A DNA stretch of 8,684 nt from Candidatus Phaeomarinibacter sp. (GTDB taxonomy: Bacteria > Pseudomonadota > Alphaproteobacteria > CGMCC-115125): contig JANQMQ010000101.1 in the NCBI GenBank assembly GCA_028279995.1, positions 1 through 8,684 of the forward strand, given 5' to 3'. Positions 1-6,806 of this stretch are shown piece after piece; the first letter of the stretch is position 1; each line of letters begins with the position of its first letter. The notes under the pieces are model-generated. The model had not been told where the DNA came from. It ran no database searches and saw only the letters and a program-made list of their open reading frames with translations. A program made the translations under genes and the position numbers.

Positions 1-50
1 CGGGCAGAGTTGCCCGTGCATAGGAACAGAACGTTATAGGTGTCAGTCAT
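1..50 (-). CDS. arsC: Arsenate reductase, low-molecular-weight phosphatase type (5' end only)
   Basis: Only the first 16 codons and two bases of the 17th lie in the window. They read MTDTYNVLFLCTGNSA followed by CG-, which is arginine whatever the third base. This gives the phosphatase P-loop C-x5-R (Cys11 to Arg17) right after a hydrophobic beta-strand, which is the N-terminus expected of thioredoxin-coupled arsenate reductases and related low-molecular-weight tyrosine phosphatases. Cys11 would be the nucleophile that attacks arsenate and reduces it to arsenite. A good ribosome binding site (GGGGAG on the minus strand, bases 58-63) sits 7 bases before the ATG. The gene starts 38 bases after arsI and is probably the third gene of the same transcript. 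A protein phosphatase cannot be excluded from the N-terminus alone, but the operon context makes arsenate reductase the best call. Confidence 0.85.
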   Translation of the reverse strand, partial: MTDTYNVLFLCTGNSA

Positions 51-88
51 GGTGCAACTCCCCGTTTGCGCGGCCGACAGATGTGATG

Positions 89-595
89 TCAGCAACAACC
101 GATGCTTTTGCCGGCCACTGGCATTGGTGTGTACGTTTCGACTGCTGAAGATGAGTCAGCATCCGCACTCTGATCATTCTCTTGCGACGCGTTCATGACA
201 GTCTTTTCACCGGTGGGCCCGTCACCGAACCGATCGATAATCTCGCTGGTGAGAAACGCCTCCCAACCAAGACCTGCCGGGTCAGTGACCCAGCTCTTCT
301 CGGACCTGGCGTAGCAGCACTCGGTTTTGCCTTCCTCACGCACATCATCGGAAGCAGCTTCAAAGCGCTCATACAAAGATTGCAGGCCAGCCTCGTCCTC
401 TGTCTGGATGCCCAGATGATCGACCCCGGCGGCAGCAGCACCCTCATTGGCCACAAAGTTCACCCGCGGATCTTCAAGCATCCACTTGGCATAGCCCGGA
501 CGCACTACCGACGGGTCGGCGCCGAACATGGCCGCGTAGAACATCTTGGCTTCTTCGATGTCGGGAACGGTGACAGATACATGCAAACGGTTCAT
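89..595 (-). CDS. arsI: ArsI-type C-As lyase (VOC-fold dioxygenase, ArsI/CadI family)
   Basis: A 168-residue vicinal-oxygen-chelate protein. ArsI enzymes are cytoplasmic Fe(II)-dependent dioxygenases that break the carbon-arsenic bond of methylarsenite and of reduced aromatic arsenicals, releasing As(III). The expected ligands are visible: His5 (MNRLHVSV), His60 (GVDHLGIQ) and Glu112 (GWEAF) form the metal triad, and the adjacent pair Cys93-Cys94 (KTECCYARSEKSWVTDP) is the arsenic-binding site. A polar, Asp/Ser-rich tail (about residues 125-160) ends in a second vicinal pair, Cys167-Cys168, which could be a further thiol site. The start is supported by AAGGAG (minus strand, bases 604-609) 8 bases ahead of the ATG. 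It lies 23 bases after arsR and 38 before arsC, so it is almost certainly under ArsR control. Some close relatives are named CadI (cadmium-induced), and the sequence alone does not prove the substrate. Confidence 0.9.
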   Translation of the reverse strand: MNRLHVSVTVPDIEEAKMFYAAMFGADPSVVRPGYAKWMLEDPRVNFVANEGAAAAGVDHLGIQTEDEAGLQSLYERFEAASDDVREEGKTECCYARSEKSWVTDPAGLGWEAFLTSEIIDRFGDGPTGEKTVMNASQENDQSADADSSSAVETYTPMPVAGKSIGCC

Positions 596-618
596 CGCCT
601 TGTCTCCTTCAAATGTGC

Positions 619-966
619 TTAGGCAGATTCAGTTTCGCGGACAGATGTGCTGACACAGACGCCGCAGCGTCCTTCGCAGCAGTCCTCAAGAAGGAAGTTG
701 GCGATCGCCGACACCTTCTCGAACTGAACCCGGTAAATGATCGAGCGTCCGTCCTTGCGGCTCACCAGAAGCCCGGCCCGCGCCAGTTCCTTGAGATGGA
801 ACGACAGGGTCGCCGGTGCGATCCCCATGCGGGACGCAATTTCCCCTGCAGGAAGACCACCCTTGGCAGGGTCCGGATCATGCGCTTTCACCAGCAGACG
901 AAACACGTCGAGACGGGTCTCCTGAGCAAGGGCGGCAAAGACATCAACTGCATCAATCGTTTTCAT
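619..966 (-). CDS. arsR: ArsR/SmtB-family arsenic-responsive repressor
   Basis: A 115-residue winged-helix repressor. Residues 5-25 form the N-terminal dimer helix (AVDVFAALAQETRLDVFRLL), residues 39-62 the helix-turn-helix (AGEIASRMGIAPATLSFHLKEL), and residues 64-82 the wing (RAGLLVSRKDGRSIIYRVQ). The ELCVCDL As(III) site of the E. coli R773 type is absent from the recognition region. Instead there are four cysteines near the C-terminus (Cys96, 97, 101 and 104, in EDCCEGRCGVC), which resembles the C-terminal As(III) site known from Acidithiobacillus ferrooxidans ArsR. As(III) or methyl-As(III) binding there would release it from DNA. I chose the start MKTIDAV because family members begin just before this first helix; a longer frame runs back to 1077 but has no family-like sequence. 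No Shine-Dalgarno sequence precedes this ATG, so the mRNA may be leaderless. It is the first gene of an arsR-arsI-arsC operon. Confidence 0.93.
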   Translation of the reverse strand: MKTIDAVDVFAALAQETRLDVFRLLVKAHDPDPAKGGLPAGEIASRMGIAPATLSFHLKELARAGLLVSRKDGRSIIYRVQFEKVSAIANFLLEDCCEGRCGVCVSTSVRETESA

Positions 967-1000
967 ATTTCGAATATGGTTGAAATATAAAAATAAACAA
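964..1000 (-). promoter_or_regulatory. Putative arsR promoter with overlapping palindromic operator
   Basis: This AT-rich stretch directly precedes and includes the arsR start codon. It contains the perfect 6-3-6 palindrome catatt-tcg-aatatg (964-978), which includes the ATG itself, and an overlapping 7-base inverted repeat atatttc (965-971) / gaaatat (982-988). Such AT-rich dyads at promoters are typical ArsR/SmtB operators, so autorepression of the ars operon is likely. On the minus strand a possible -35 TTGTTT (1000-995) and -10 CATATT (978-973) are 16 bases apart, which would place transcription start at or next to the A of the start codon. A different -10, TATATT (989-984), is also possible, though without a well-spaced -35. 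The promoter assignment is inference; the palindromes are directly visible. Confidence 0.5.
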
Positions 1001-1012
1001 GTCTTTTCTTGT
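997..1012. repeat. Short inverted repeat upstream of the arsR promoter
   Basis: acaag (997-1001) and cttgt (1008-1012) are perfect inverted arms separated by six bases. The element lies on the upstream side of the putative arsR promoter. It could be a second half-operator or chance in AT-rich DNA; five-base arms are weak evidence. Confidence 0.25.
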
Positions 1013-1058
1013 ACAACGAATAAGAGGTCACCGAGCAGGCAAAAACCGTTGCAAATCC

Positions 1059-1087
1059 TCGACTCTAAGCCGCGCACTCTCTAAAAT
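1059..1087 (+). promoter_or_regulatory. Putative sigma70-like promoter of the autotransporter gene
   Basis: TCGACT (1059-1064, four of six matches to TTGACA) and TAAAAT (1082-1087, five of six matches to TATAAT) are separated by 17 bases. This predicts a transcript starting near 1094 and a leader of roughly 50 bases before the GTG start at 1147. The promoter lies back to back with that of arsR but does not overlap the ArsR palindromes. Confidence 0.4.
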
Positions 1088-1100
1088 TGCACGAAGTAGA

Positions 1101-1123
1101 AACCGGGTGCGCATGGCCCGGTT
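1101..1123 (+). repeat. GC-rich hairpin in the leader of the autotransporter gene
   Basis: aaccggg (1101-1107) and cccggtt (1117-1123) are perfect seven-base inverted arms around a nine-base loop. If transcription starts near 1094 this would be a stable stem at the 5' end of the mRNA, ending 23 bases before the GTG start. It may stabilise the message or modulate translation. No T-run follows, so it is not a terminator. Confidence 0.35.
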
Positions 1124-1146
1124 CAGTGTAACCTCGGGGGGGCCGC

Positions 1147-2676
1147 GTGCAGATCAACCTAAGACGGCCGCAACCGGTCTGGCTGCGGGCTGGGCTAATT
1201 TCACTTGCAATCGCATGTGCCATGAGCGGGGCTGCCAAAGCGCAAACACTGCTCAGCAATATACGAGTCGCCGACCCCTACGGCGTTCTGCAGGCACTTG
1301 GCGGCACAAACATCGGTCAGCCGACACTTGCCGACCTGGTCGCCATCAACAATGCCATTCTTCTTCAGCAGCAGCAGCGTGGAGCGGGACCTGTTCTGCT
1401 GCAGCCGCTGGGAGGTATTCGGTTGCTGCCGCCGTCATCAAGGTTCCCGGCCAATTCGCTCGGCGCACTTCTCTTCAACCCGCAACAGGGGGAACCGATT
1501 TCCGAAGCACTACTCAGCGTTCCTTCAACATTTGAGAACGCCACCGTATTTTTCGGACTATTCGGTCTTGAACCTGAGGCACGCAGCAGAGCGCTTGAAC
1601 GCTTGGCCGCTATCCCCGCTGCTGGGCAGGGGTCAGGTGGCTTCACACACGCAACCAACCTCTCCAGTCAACTGGGGCAACGGCTCGCAAGCTTGCGGAC
1701 CAACGGCGACACATCCTTTGCTGCGCTCCAACTCGCGGGAACGCAATTGGCGTCTTCAGGCACTGATCCGGCTTCAATCGTCACTGCGTACGAGCGCGCA
1801 GTCGCGGCAGCAGACGGATTTCCCCTGGTCACGGGATTTGCCCTGCCGGATGAGATTGGCGTTTTCATATCCGGCAGCGCCAGTTTCGGGGACACCGATA
1901 CCCAGGGCGGCACGGAAGACTTCACAACAGGGTCTGCGACTGCCGGTGTCGACTACCGAATTACCCCAACCATCGTCGTTGGCATTGCAGGCACGTATAG
2001 CCAGACCCGGACGGATGTGTCTTTCGGTGGCGACTCGGAAGGCTTCACCGCAGGCGGCAGCCTCTATGGCACCTGGTACCGGAATAATTGGTACACGGAT
2101 GCCTATGCCGGCTTCGCCGCAACGAGTACCGACATCCGGCGTGTGACGCCGATCGGAGCAACATCTCTGGAAGCAACGGCAGATACTCAAGGGACAGTGC
2201 TGACAGGTGGTGTGCGTGTTGGGCGCAACTATGAAGCAGGCAACTTCGTTGTTGGACCCTTCGCCGCCATTGACTATGTGCGCAACCGGACCGATGCCTA
2301 TACCGAGACTGGCGCAGGGGCCTTCTCCCTGGCTGTCCCTGAAACCACCGCAACATCCCTGCAATCGACTTTGGGTGCCCAGGCCGCGATAACTTTCAGC
2401 ATCGGCGGCAGTGACATTGCGCCGTACGCAAAGGCAGCGTGGGTACATGAGTTCCATGATGACGCGCCTGTCACGACCGTGGCTTTCACTGGGGCACCGA
2501 CCACAACTTTCCAAAGTGTCGGCCGGTCAACCGAAGCAAACTGGGCGCAGATCGGCGGCGGTATATCCGCACGCATGGATAACCATCTGCTTCTCAATCT
2601 CGGCGCAAACACGGATATTGGCCGCGGCGACGTTCGTCGGACTCAGATATCCCTTTCGCTGCGCGCCACATTCTAG
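1147..2676 (+). CDS. Secreted autotransporter-type protein with C-terminal outer membrane beta-barrel
   Basis: A 509-residue protein. Residues 1-32 form a signal peptide: basic RR/R region, hydrophobic core LISLAIACAM, and an AKA cleavage motif before Gln33. Residues 33 to about 232 are a Leu/Gln/Ala-rich segment with a QQQQ run and predicted helical stretches; I recognise no catalytic motif in it. From about residue 233 (LPDEIGVFISGSASFGD) to the end, alternating aromatic/Gly beta-strands match the autotransporter barrel domain (Pfam family Autotransporter). The protein finishes ISLSLRATF, with the terminal phenylalanine recognised by the BAM outer membrane assembly machinery. The barrel of about 277 residues is full length, but the upstream region of about 200 residues is short for an autotransporter passenger. 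The start is a GTG, the only start codon after an in-frame stop at 1129-1131, preceded by a G-run that can act as a ribosome binding site. It is divergent from arsR and convergent with the VOC gene. Its role is unknown; adhesion or surface function is a guess. Confidence 0.88.
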   Translation: MQINLRRPQPVWLRAGLISLAIACAMSGAAKAQTLLSNIRVADPYGVLQALGGTNIGQPTLADLVAINNAILLQQQQRGAGPVLLQPLGGIRLLPPSSRFPANSLGALLFNPQQGEPISEALLSVPSTFENATVFFGLFGLEPEARSRALERLAAIPAAGQGSGGFTHATNLSSQLGQRLASLRTNGDTSFAALQLAGTQLASSGTDPASIVTAYERAVAAADGFPLVTGFALPDEIGVFISGSASFGDTDTQGGTEDFTTGSATAGVDYRITPTIVVGIAGTYSQTRTDVSFGGDSEGFTAGGSLYGTWYRNNWYTDAYAGFAATSTDIRRVTPIGATSLEATADTQGTVLTGGVRVGRNYEAGNFVVGPFAAIDYVRNRTDAYTETGAGAFSLAVPETTATSLQSTLGAQAAITFSIGGSDIAPYAKAAWVHEFHDDAPVTTVAFTGAPTTTFQSVGRSTEANWAQIGGGISARMDNHLLLNLGANTDIGRGDVRRTQISLSLRATF

Positions 2677-2679
2677 AAG

Positions 2680-3042
2680 CTATTCAGGTTGAAGGATTTC
2701 GATGCGGTTGCCGAACGGGTCCGCCACAAAAAAGCGACGGAAGCCTTCGAGCGCGGCGTCGTCCTTTACGTCGACACCGCCTGCTATCATGCGGTCGCGA
2801 ATGGTCGCAAGGTCTGACACCTGGAAGGCGGGATGGGCCTTTTTGGCAGGGCGAAAATCCGCTTCGACACCCAGATGCACCCGAATGTTGCCGCTCTCAA
2901 ACCAGCAGCCGCCACGCTTGGCCAGCTCTGCCGGTTTGGGCACCTCCGGAATACCCAACAGTTCGCCATAAAACCGCCGCGCCGCATCTTCCTCGTCCTG
3001 TGGCATGGCCAGTTGAACGTGATGCAGCGCGGTGATTGTCAT
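2680..3042 (-). CDS. VOC-family (glyoxalase/bleomycin-resistance fold) protein
   Basis: A 120-residue single-domain protein with two beta-alpha-beta-beta-beta modules. The N-terminal module starts ALHHVQLAMP and runs through RRFYGELLG; the second starts KKAHPAFQVSDL and ends FFVADPFGNRIEILQPE. His8, His70 and Glu115 are at the usual metal-ligand positions, so a divalent metal enzyme is likely. The family includes lyases, dioxygenases and glutathione or thiol transferases, and the substrate cannot be told from sequence. It is not ArsI-like, because it lacks the vicinal cysteine pair. Its ATG lies 18 bases after the sdhB stop on the same strand, with AGAGAG upstream, so it is probably the last gene of the sdh transcript. 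Its stop codon is only three bases from the stop of the convergent autotransporter gene. Confidence 0.88.
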   Translation of the reverse strand: MTITALHHVQLAMPQDEEDAARRFYGELLGIPEVPKPAELAKRGGCWFESGNIRVHLGVEADFRPAKKAHPAFQVSDLATIRDRMIAGGVDVKDDAALEGFRRFFVADPFGNRIEILQPE

Positions 3043-3060
3043 GTCGGTCTCTCTGAGCAG

Positions 3061-3843
3061 TTAAACCTGCCGCTCAACCATCATCTTCTTGATCTCGGCA
3101 ATTGCCTTGGCCGGCGACAGGCCTTTCGGGCACGCCTTGGCGCAGTTCATGATGGTGTGGCAGCGATAAAGCCGGAACGGATCTTCCAGATTGTCCAGAC
3201 GCTCGCCCTTGGCTTCGTCACGGCTGTCCGCCAGCCAGCGATAGGCCTGCAGCAGCGCGGCCGGACCAAGATAGCGGTCCTGGTTCCACCAATAGCTCGG
3301 GCACGCGGTCGAACAGCACGCACACAGAATGCACTCATAGAGCCCATCAAGCTTTTCACGGTCCTCACGGGACTGCTTCCACTCCTTTTCAGGTGCAGGC
3401 GTGTCCGTCTTCAGATACGGCTCGATGGATGCATGCTGGGCATAGAAGTTGGTGAGATCCGGCACCAGGTCCTTCACCACCTGCATCTGCGGCAGCGGAT
3501 AGATGGCAACCGTGCCCGACACATCGTCGATGGCCTTGGTGCAGGCCAGCGTGTTGGTGCCGTCAATGTTCATGGCGCAGGACCCGCAGATACCTTCGCG
3601 GCAGGAGCGCCGGAATGTGAGCGTCGAATCCATTTCGTTTTTGATCTTGATGAGCGCGTCGAGCACCATCGGACCACAGGTGGACAGGTCCACCTTGTAG
3701 GTGTCCACCCGCGGGTTCTCATCGTCATCCGGCGACCAGCGATAGACCTTGAAGGTCTTGACCTTCTTCGCACCCTTGGGCGCGGGGTAGGTCTTGCCCT
3801 TGCCGTTGACCTTGGAGTTACGCGGCAGCGTCAGCTGAACCAT
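3061..3843 (-). CDS. sdhB: Succinate dehydrogenase iron-sulfur subunit
   Basis: A 260-residue protein, the usual length. It carries electrons from the SdhA flavin to ubiquinone in respiratory complex II on the cytoplasmic face of the inner membrane. The N-terminal ferredoxin-like domain binds [2Fe-2S] through Cys81, Cys86, Cys89 ([11 protein letters not shown]) and Cys101. The C-terminal domain has [12 protein letters not shown]: Cys171, 174, 177 plus Cys238 are the [4Fe-4S] ligands, while Cys181, 228 and 234 ([15 protein letters not shown]) bind [3Fe-4S]. The quinone-site residues Pro182, the Trp pair at 185-186 and His229 are conserved. The start is 21 bases after sdhA with AGAGGA upstream. 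It is the fourth gene of sdhCDAB. Nothing is missing, and the identification is firm. Confidence 0.98.
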   Translation of the reverse strand: MVQLTLPRNSKVNGKGKTYPAPKGAKKVKTFKVYRWSPDDDENPRVDTYKVDLSTCGPMVLDALIKIKNEMDSTLTFRRSCREGICGSCAMNIDGTNTLACTKAIDDVSGTVAIYPLPQMQVVKDLVPDLTNFYAQHASIEPYLKTDTPAPEKEWKQSREDREKLDGLYECILCACCSTACPSYWWNQDRYLGPAALLQAYRWLADSRDEAKGERLDNLEDPFRLYRCHTIMNCAKACPKGLSPAKAIAEIKKMMVERQV

Positions 3844-3864
3844 GGTTCAAAGTCCTCTTTACGC

Positions 3865-5697
3865 TTAATAGACACGCGCCTTGGGCGCGATGTACTGAAC
3901 GTCATTGCTCATGGTGTAGGAGTGCACCGGACGGAAATCGAGGGACACCTGCCCCTTGTCATCCACCCATGCCAGCGTGTGCTTCATCCATTCCTCATCG
4001 TCGCGATCCGGGAAATCTTCGCGGGCATGGCCGCCGCGGCTTTCTTCGCGGTTGGCGGCAGACGTCATGGTGACGGCAGCCTGGGAAATCAGATTGTCGA
4101 ACTCAAGCGTTTCGATCAGGTCCGAGTTCCAGATCATTGACCTGTCCGTCACCTTGATGTCCGGCAGGCCGGAATAGATATCCGCCATCTGCGTCACGCC
4201 TTCGTTCAGCGTTTCACCAGTACGGAACACGGCACAGTTGGTCTGCATGTTCTTCTGCATCTTGAGACGCAGTTCGGCGGTCATGGTATTGCCGTCCGCA
4301 TAGCGGAAGCGGTCAAGGCGCGCGAGTGAGTCCTGACCTGCATCAGCCGGCAGATCCTGCTGACGTTCACCGGGCGTAAGAATTTCCGCGCAGCGCAGGC
4401 CGGACGCGCGGCCAAACACCACAAGGTCGATCAGTGAGTTGGAGCCAAGACGGTTTGCACCGTGTACGGACACACACGCGGCCTCACCGATGGCCATCAG
4501 GCCCGGAACGACCGCATCGGGGTCGCCGTCCTTCGGCGCCACGACTTCGCCGTGATAGTTCGTAGGGATACCGCCCATGTTGTAATGCACCGTCGGCAGA
4601 ACCGGGATCGGCTCTTTGGTGACATCCACACCGGCGAAGATACGCGCGGACTCGGAAATGCCTGGCAGGCGTTCCGCCAGGATTTTCGGGTCCAGGTGAT
4701 CAAGATGCAGGAAGATATGGTCTCCCTCGTCACCCACACCGCGACCTTCGCGGATTTCCATGCTCATGGAGCGGGACACCACGTCGCGTGATGCCAGGTC
4801 CTTGGCGGAGGGCGCATAGCGTTCCATGAAGCGCTCGCCTTCGGAGTTAGTGAGATAACCCCCTTCACCACGCGACCCTTCCGTAATCAGGCAGCCCGAA
4901 CCGTAGATGCCGGTCGGGTGGAACTGCACGAACTCCATGTCCTGCAGCGGCAGGCCTGCCCGCAGCACCATGGCGTTACCGTCACCGGTGCAGGTGTGGG
5001 CAGAGGTGCAGGAGAAATATGTCCGGCCATAGCCGCCGGTTGCCAGGATCACCATGTTGGCCTGGAACCGGTGAATGGTGCCGTCATCCATGTTGAGAAC
5101 CATCACGCCGGCGCAGCGACCGTCGACCATGATGAGATCCAACACGAAGTACTCGATGAAGAACTCGGCGTTGTGACGCACCGCCTGGCCATAGAGCGTG
5201 TGCAGGATGGCGTGACCCGTGCGGTCAGCCGCAGCACATGTCCGCTGGGCAATGCCTTCACCGTAATTTGTGGTCATGCCGCCAAATGGACGCTGGTAGA
5301 TCTTGCCTTCTTCCGTACGCGAGAACGGCACACCGAAGTGCTCAAGCTCGTACACGGCCTTAGGCGCGTTGCGGCAGAGATACTCGATCGCGTCCTGGTC
5401 GCCCAGCCAGTCCGACCCTTTGACGGTGTCATACATGTGCCAGCGCCAGTCATCGTCGCCCATATTGCCAAGCGACGCTGAAATGCCGCCCTGTGCCGCG
5501 ACCGTATGTGAGCGGGTGGGAAACACCTTTGAGATACAGGCGGTACGAAGACCCGCTTCCGCGCAGCCAAGCGTGGCGCGCAGACCGGAGCCACCGGCGC
5601 CGACAACCACAACGTCAAACGTATGGTCTGTGATTTCGTACGCTGGTCCGGACTTGCCGTTCGGAGATGCGCCGTTAGTTGACCCGTTCGTGCTCAT
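3865..5697 (-). CDS. sdhA: Succinate dehydrogenase flavoprotein subunit
   Basis: A 610-residue catalytic subunit that oxidises succinate to fumarate in the TCA cycle. Residues 28-40 hold the dinucleotide fold [13 protein letters not shown]. His64 in [11 protein letters not shown] is the covalent FAD attachment site. The substrate-site residues are present: His260 (QFHPTGI), Thr272 ([11 protein letters not shown]), the proton-shuttle Arg304 (ASRDVVSR), His371 (HYNMGG) and Arg416 ([11 protein letters not shown]). The C-terminal domain ends YIAPKARVY, typical of alphaproteobacterial and mitochondrial forms. The first about 19 residues ([13 protein letters not shown]) are Ser/Asn/Gly-rich and longer than the usual short leader before [12 protein letters not shown]; the ribosome binding site AAGGAT eight bases ahead of the ATG supports this long start. 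It begins 30 bases after sdhD. Confidence 0.98.
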   Translation of the reverse strand: MSTNGSTNGASPNGKSGPAYEITDHTFDVVVVGAGGSGLRATLGCAEAGLRTACISKVFPTRSHTVAAQGGISASLGNMGDDDWRWHMYDTVKGSDWLGDQDAIEYLCRNAPKAVYELEHFGVPFSRTEEGKIYQRPFGGMTTNYGEGIAQRTCAAADRTGHAILHTLYGQAVRHNAEFFIEYFVLDLIMVDGRCAGVMVLNMDDGTIHRFQANMVILATGGYGRTYFSCTSAHTCTGDGNAMVLRAGLPLQDMEFVQFHPTGIYGSGCLITEGSRGEGGYLTNSEGERFMERYAPSAKDLASRDVVSRSMSMEIREGRGVGDEGDHIFLHLDHLDPKILAERLPGISESARIFAGVDVTKEPIPVLPTVHYNMGGIPTNYHGEVVAPKDGDPDAVVPGLMAIGEAACVSVHGANRLGSNSLIDLVVFGRASGLRCAEILTPGERQQDLPADAGQDSLARLDRFRYADGNTMTAELRLKMQKNMQTNCAVFRTGETLNEGVTQMADIYSGLPDIKVTDRSMIWNSDLIETLEFDNLISQAAVTMTSAANREESRGGHAREDFPDRDDEEWMKHTLAWVDDKGQVSLDFRPVHSYTMSNDVQYIAPKARVY

Positions 5698-5727
5698 GCA
5701 AACTTATCCTTATTCGAGCCTTAGCCC

Positions 5728-6114
5728 TTACGCGCCCAAAGCCAGTTTCAGAACCGAGAAACCTGCAATGGCAGCGATAACAATCGCGAAAAATGTGGTT
5801 GCCAGAAGCGACAACACCTTGAGGCCTTCGGTGTGCACGTAGTCTTCAATGACGACCTGCATGCCAAGACGCATGTGATAGGTGCCGGTAAAGATCAGCA
5901 GCAGAAAGCCAACCGCCACCAGCGGGTTACCCATGAAGGACTTAAAGCTTTCATGGCCGGCGCCAAGCTGCGAAATAATGGCAGCCACAAGAAGAATGCC
6001 AAGCGGCACCATCGCAATGGCGGTAACACGCTGGGCAATGAAGTGGCTGGTGCCATCCTTGGCGGAGCCAAGGCCGCGTACTTTGGCGCGGGGTGTACGA
6101 AGATCAGTGCTCAT
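5728..6114 (-). CDS. sdhD: Succinate dehydrogenase membrane anchor subunit (SdhD)
   Basis: A 128-residue membrane protein with three predicted helices (about residues 28-50, 64-87 and 98-125). With SdhC it anchors the SdhAB dimer in the inner membrane and forms the heme b and ubiquinone sites. His80 in TGTYHMRLGMQVVIEDYVH aligns with the SdhD heme ligand of E. coli (His71), and the following Asp91-Tyr92 pair with the quinone-site Asp-Tyr. Its ATG overlaps the stop codon of sdhC by one base (TAATG arrangement), so the two anchor subunits are probably translationally coupled. Confidence 0.95.
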   Translation of the reverse strand: MSTDLRTPRAKVRGLGSAKDGTSHFIAQRVTAIAMVPLGILLVAAIISQLGAGHESFKSFMGNPLVAVGFLLLIFTGTYHMRLGMQVVIEDYVHTEGLKVLSLLATTFFAIVIAAIAGFSVLKLALGA

Positions 6115-6530
6115 TACATGGCCCCCATCATGCGGAAGGTGGCAAACCAGATCACCAGCGTCAGGGTGATCGAGAGGATCAGCGTGCCCCAGGCCAGAGC
6201 GTCAATCGTGCGTAACTCAAAACCGCGTCCGGTATCCCAGATGAAGTGGCGTACACCGCCGAGCATGTGATGGATCAGCGCCCACGTATACCCGAACAGG
6301 ACCAGCCCTCCGATCAGACTGTCTGCCAGCGCCATGAAGCTCGCATAAGCCTCCGGGCCGATTGCGGCTGCTGCCAGCCACCAGGCCAGGAGAATGGTGC
6401 CAAAGAACAGCGCGACGCCTGTCATGCGGTGAACGATGGACATCACCATCGACATCAGTGGCGTATAAATCTGCAGATGCGGCGACATCGGCCGCTCTCT
6501 CAGCGCCGGCTCAACCTGTGTGTCGGCCAT
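6114..6530 (-). CDS. sdhC: Succinate dehydrogenase cytochrome b556 subunit (SdhC)
   Basis: A 138-residue membrane protein with three helices (about residues 30-56, 72-97 and 108-133). The family signature RPMSPHLQIY is at residues 13-22. Ser31 and Arg35 in SIVHRMTGVAL correspond to the quinone-site Ser and Arg of E. coli SdhC, and His88 in HHMLGGVRHFIWD is the expected axial heme b ligand. The start is supported by GAGAGG nine bases upstream. It is the first gene of sdhCDAB, so the promoter should lie in 6531-6806. It ends by one-base overlap with sdhD. Confidence 0.96.
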   Translation of the reverse strand: MADTQVEPALRERPMSPHLQIYTPLMSMVMSIVHRMTGVALFFGTILLAWWLAAAAIGPEAYASFMALADSLIGGLVLFGYTWALIHHMLGGVRHFIWDTGRGFELRTIDALAWGTLILSITLTLVIWFATFRMMGAM

Positions 6531-6806
6531 TTGCGAATGCCTCTCAAAAACCTTGGAATCCTGAGGAATAATCCCTTTGAGGGGTTACTTATCGCGGCAC
6601 TGCGCGCGTGGCAAACCGCGCGAGCAGGAATTACCGGCGAAAGAGCCGCCCTGAAGATGACCTATTCCGGCCTGCTTTGCCGGCGAGCCCCTGTGGCGAG
6701 AGGCCGCGATGCTTTTTTGACGTTGCGGTAGGGCCATCATTTTTCCGTCACGAAGCCGCGCCAGACTGATTTTTCGGGGCTTATACAAGGAAAATGGTCA
6801 GTTTTG
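6531..6806. promoter_or_regulatory. Divergent regulatory region between the sdh operon and a secreted-protein gene
   Basis: This gene-free 276-base region must carry the promoters of both neighbours. For sdhC a weak minus-strand candidate is TTGCCA (6614-6609) with TAAGTA 17 bases further on. For the plus-strand gene TTGACG (6717-6722) is a possible -35, but I find no convincing -10 at the right distance. Several inverted repeats are visible: gcgcg...cgcgc arms around 6603-6622 with a GC-rich stem and CAAA loop, ccggc/gccgg (6667-6671/6679-6683), and aatccc/ggggtt (6570-6575/6581-6586, one G-T pair). None is followed by a clear T-run in the direction needed for a terminator. I see no tRNA, riboswitch or small gene here. 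Confidence 0.4.
6603..6622. repeat. GC-rich inverted repeat in the sdhC leader
   Basis: The arms gcgcg (near 6604-6608) and cgcgc (near 6617-6621) pair, flanked inwards by gg/cc around a CAAA loop with one bulged T. The structure overlaps the weak candidate sdh promoter, so it could be an operator or a leader hairpin. It may equally be chance in a GC-rich stretch. Confidence 0.3.

Noticed and set aside
967..1077. N-terminal extension of ArsR from an ATG at 1077
   Set aside because: The added 37 residues do not resemble any ArsR N-terminus and are encoded by the AT-rich promoter and operator region. The ATG at 966 gives the standard family length.
1774..2514. 246-codon minus-strand open frame opposite the autotransporter gene
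   Set aside because: The plus strand encodes a signal peptide and a convincing beta-barrel in one frame. The antisense product is Cys/Arg/Gly-rich without family features.
2833..4140. 435-codon plus-strand open frame antisense to the VOC gene and sdhB
   Set aside because: It lies opposite sdhB and the VOC gene, whose products carry complete conserved motifs. The translation is Arg/His/Leu/Val-rich with no recognisable domain, as expected from the complement of GC-rich codons.
4918..5481. 187-codon plus-strand open frame opposite sdhA
   Set aside because: SdhA has all catalytic residues on the other strand; this frame is a complement shadow.
6681..6720. Possible intrinsic terminator ending in a T-run (6713-6718)
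   Set aside because: The sequence before the T-run does not form a compact GC hairpin adjacent to it, and no plus-strand gene precedes it that would need terminating.
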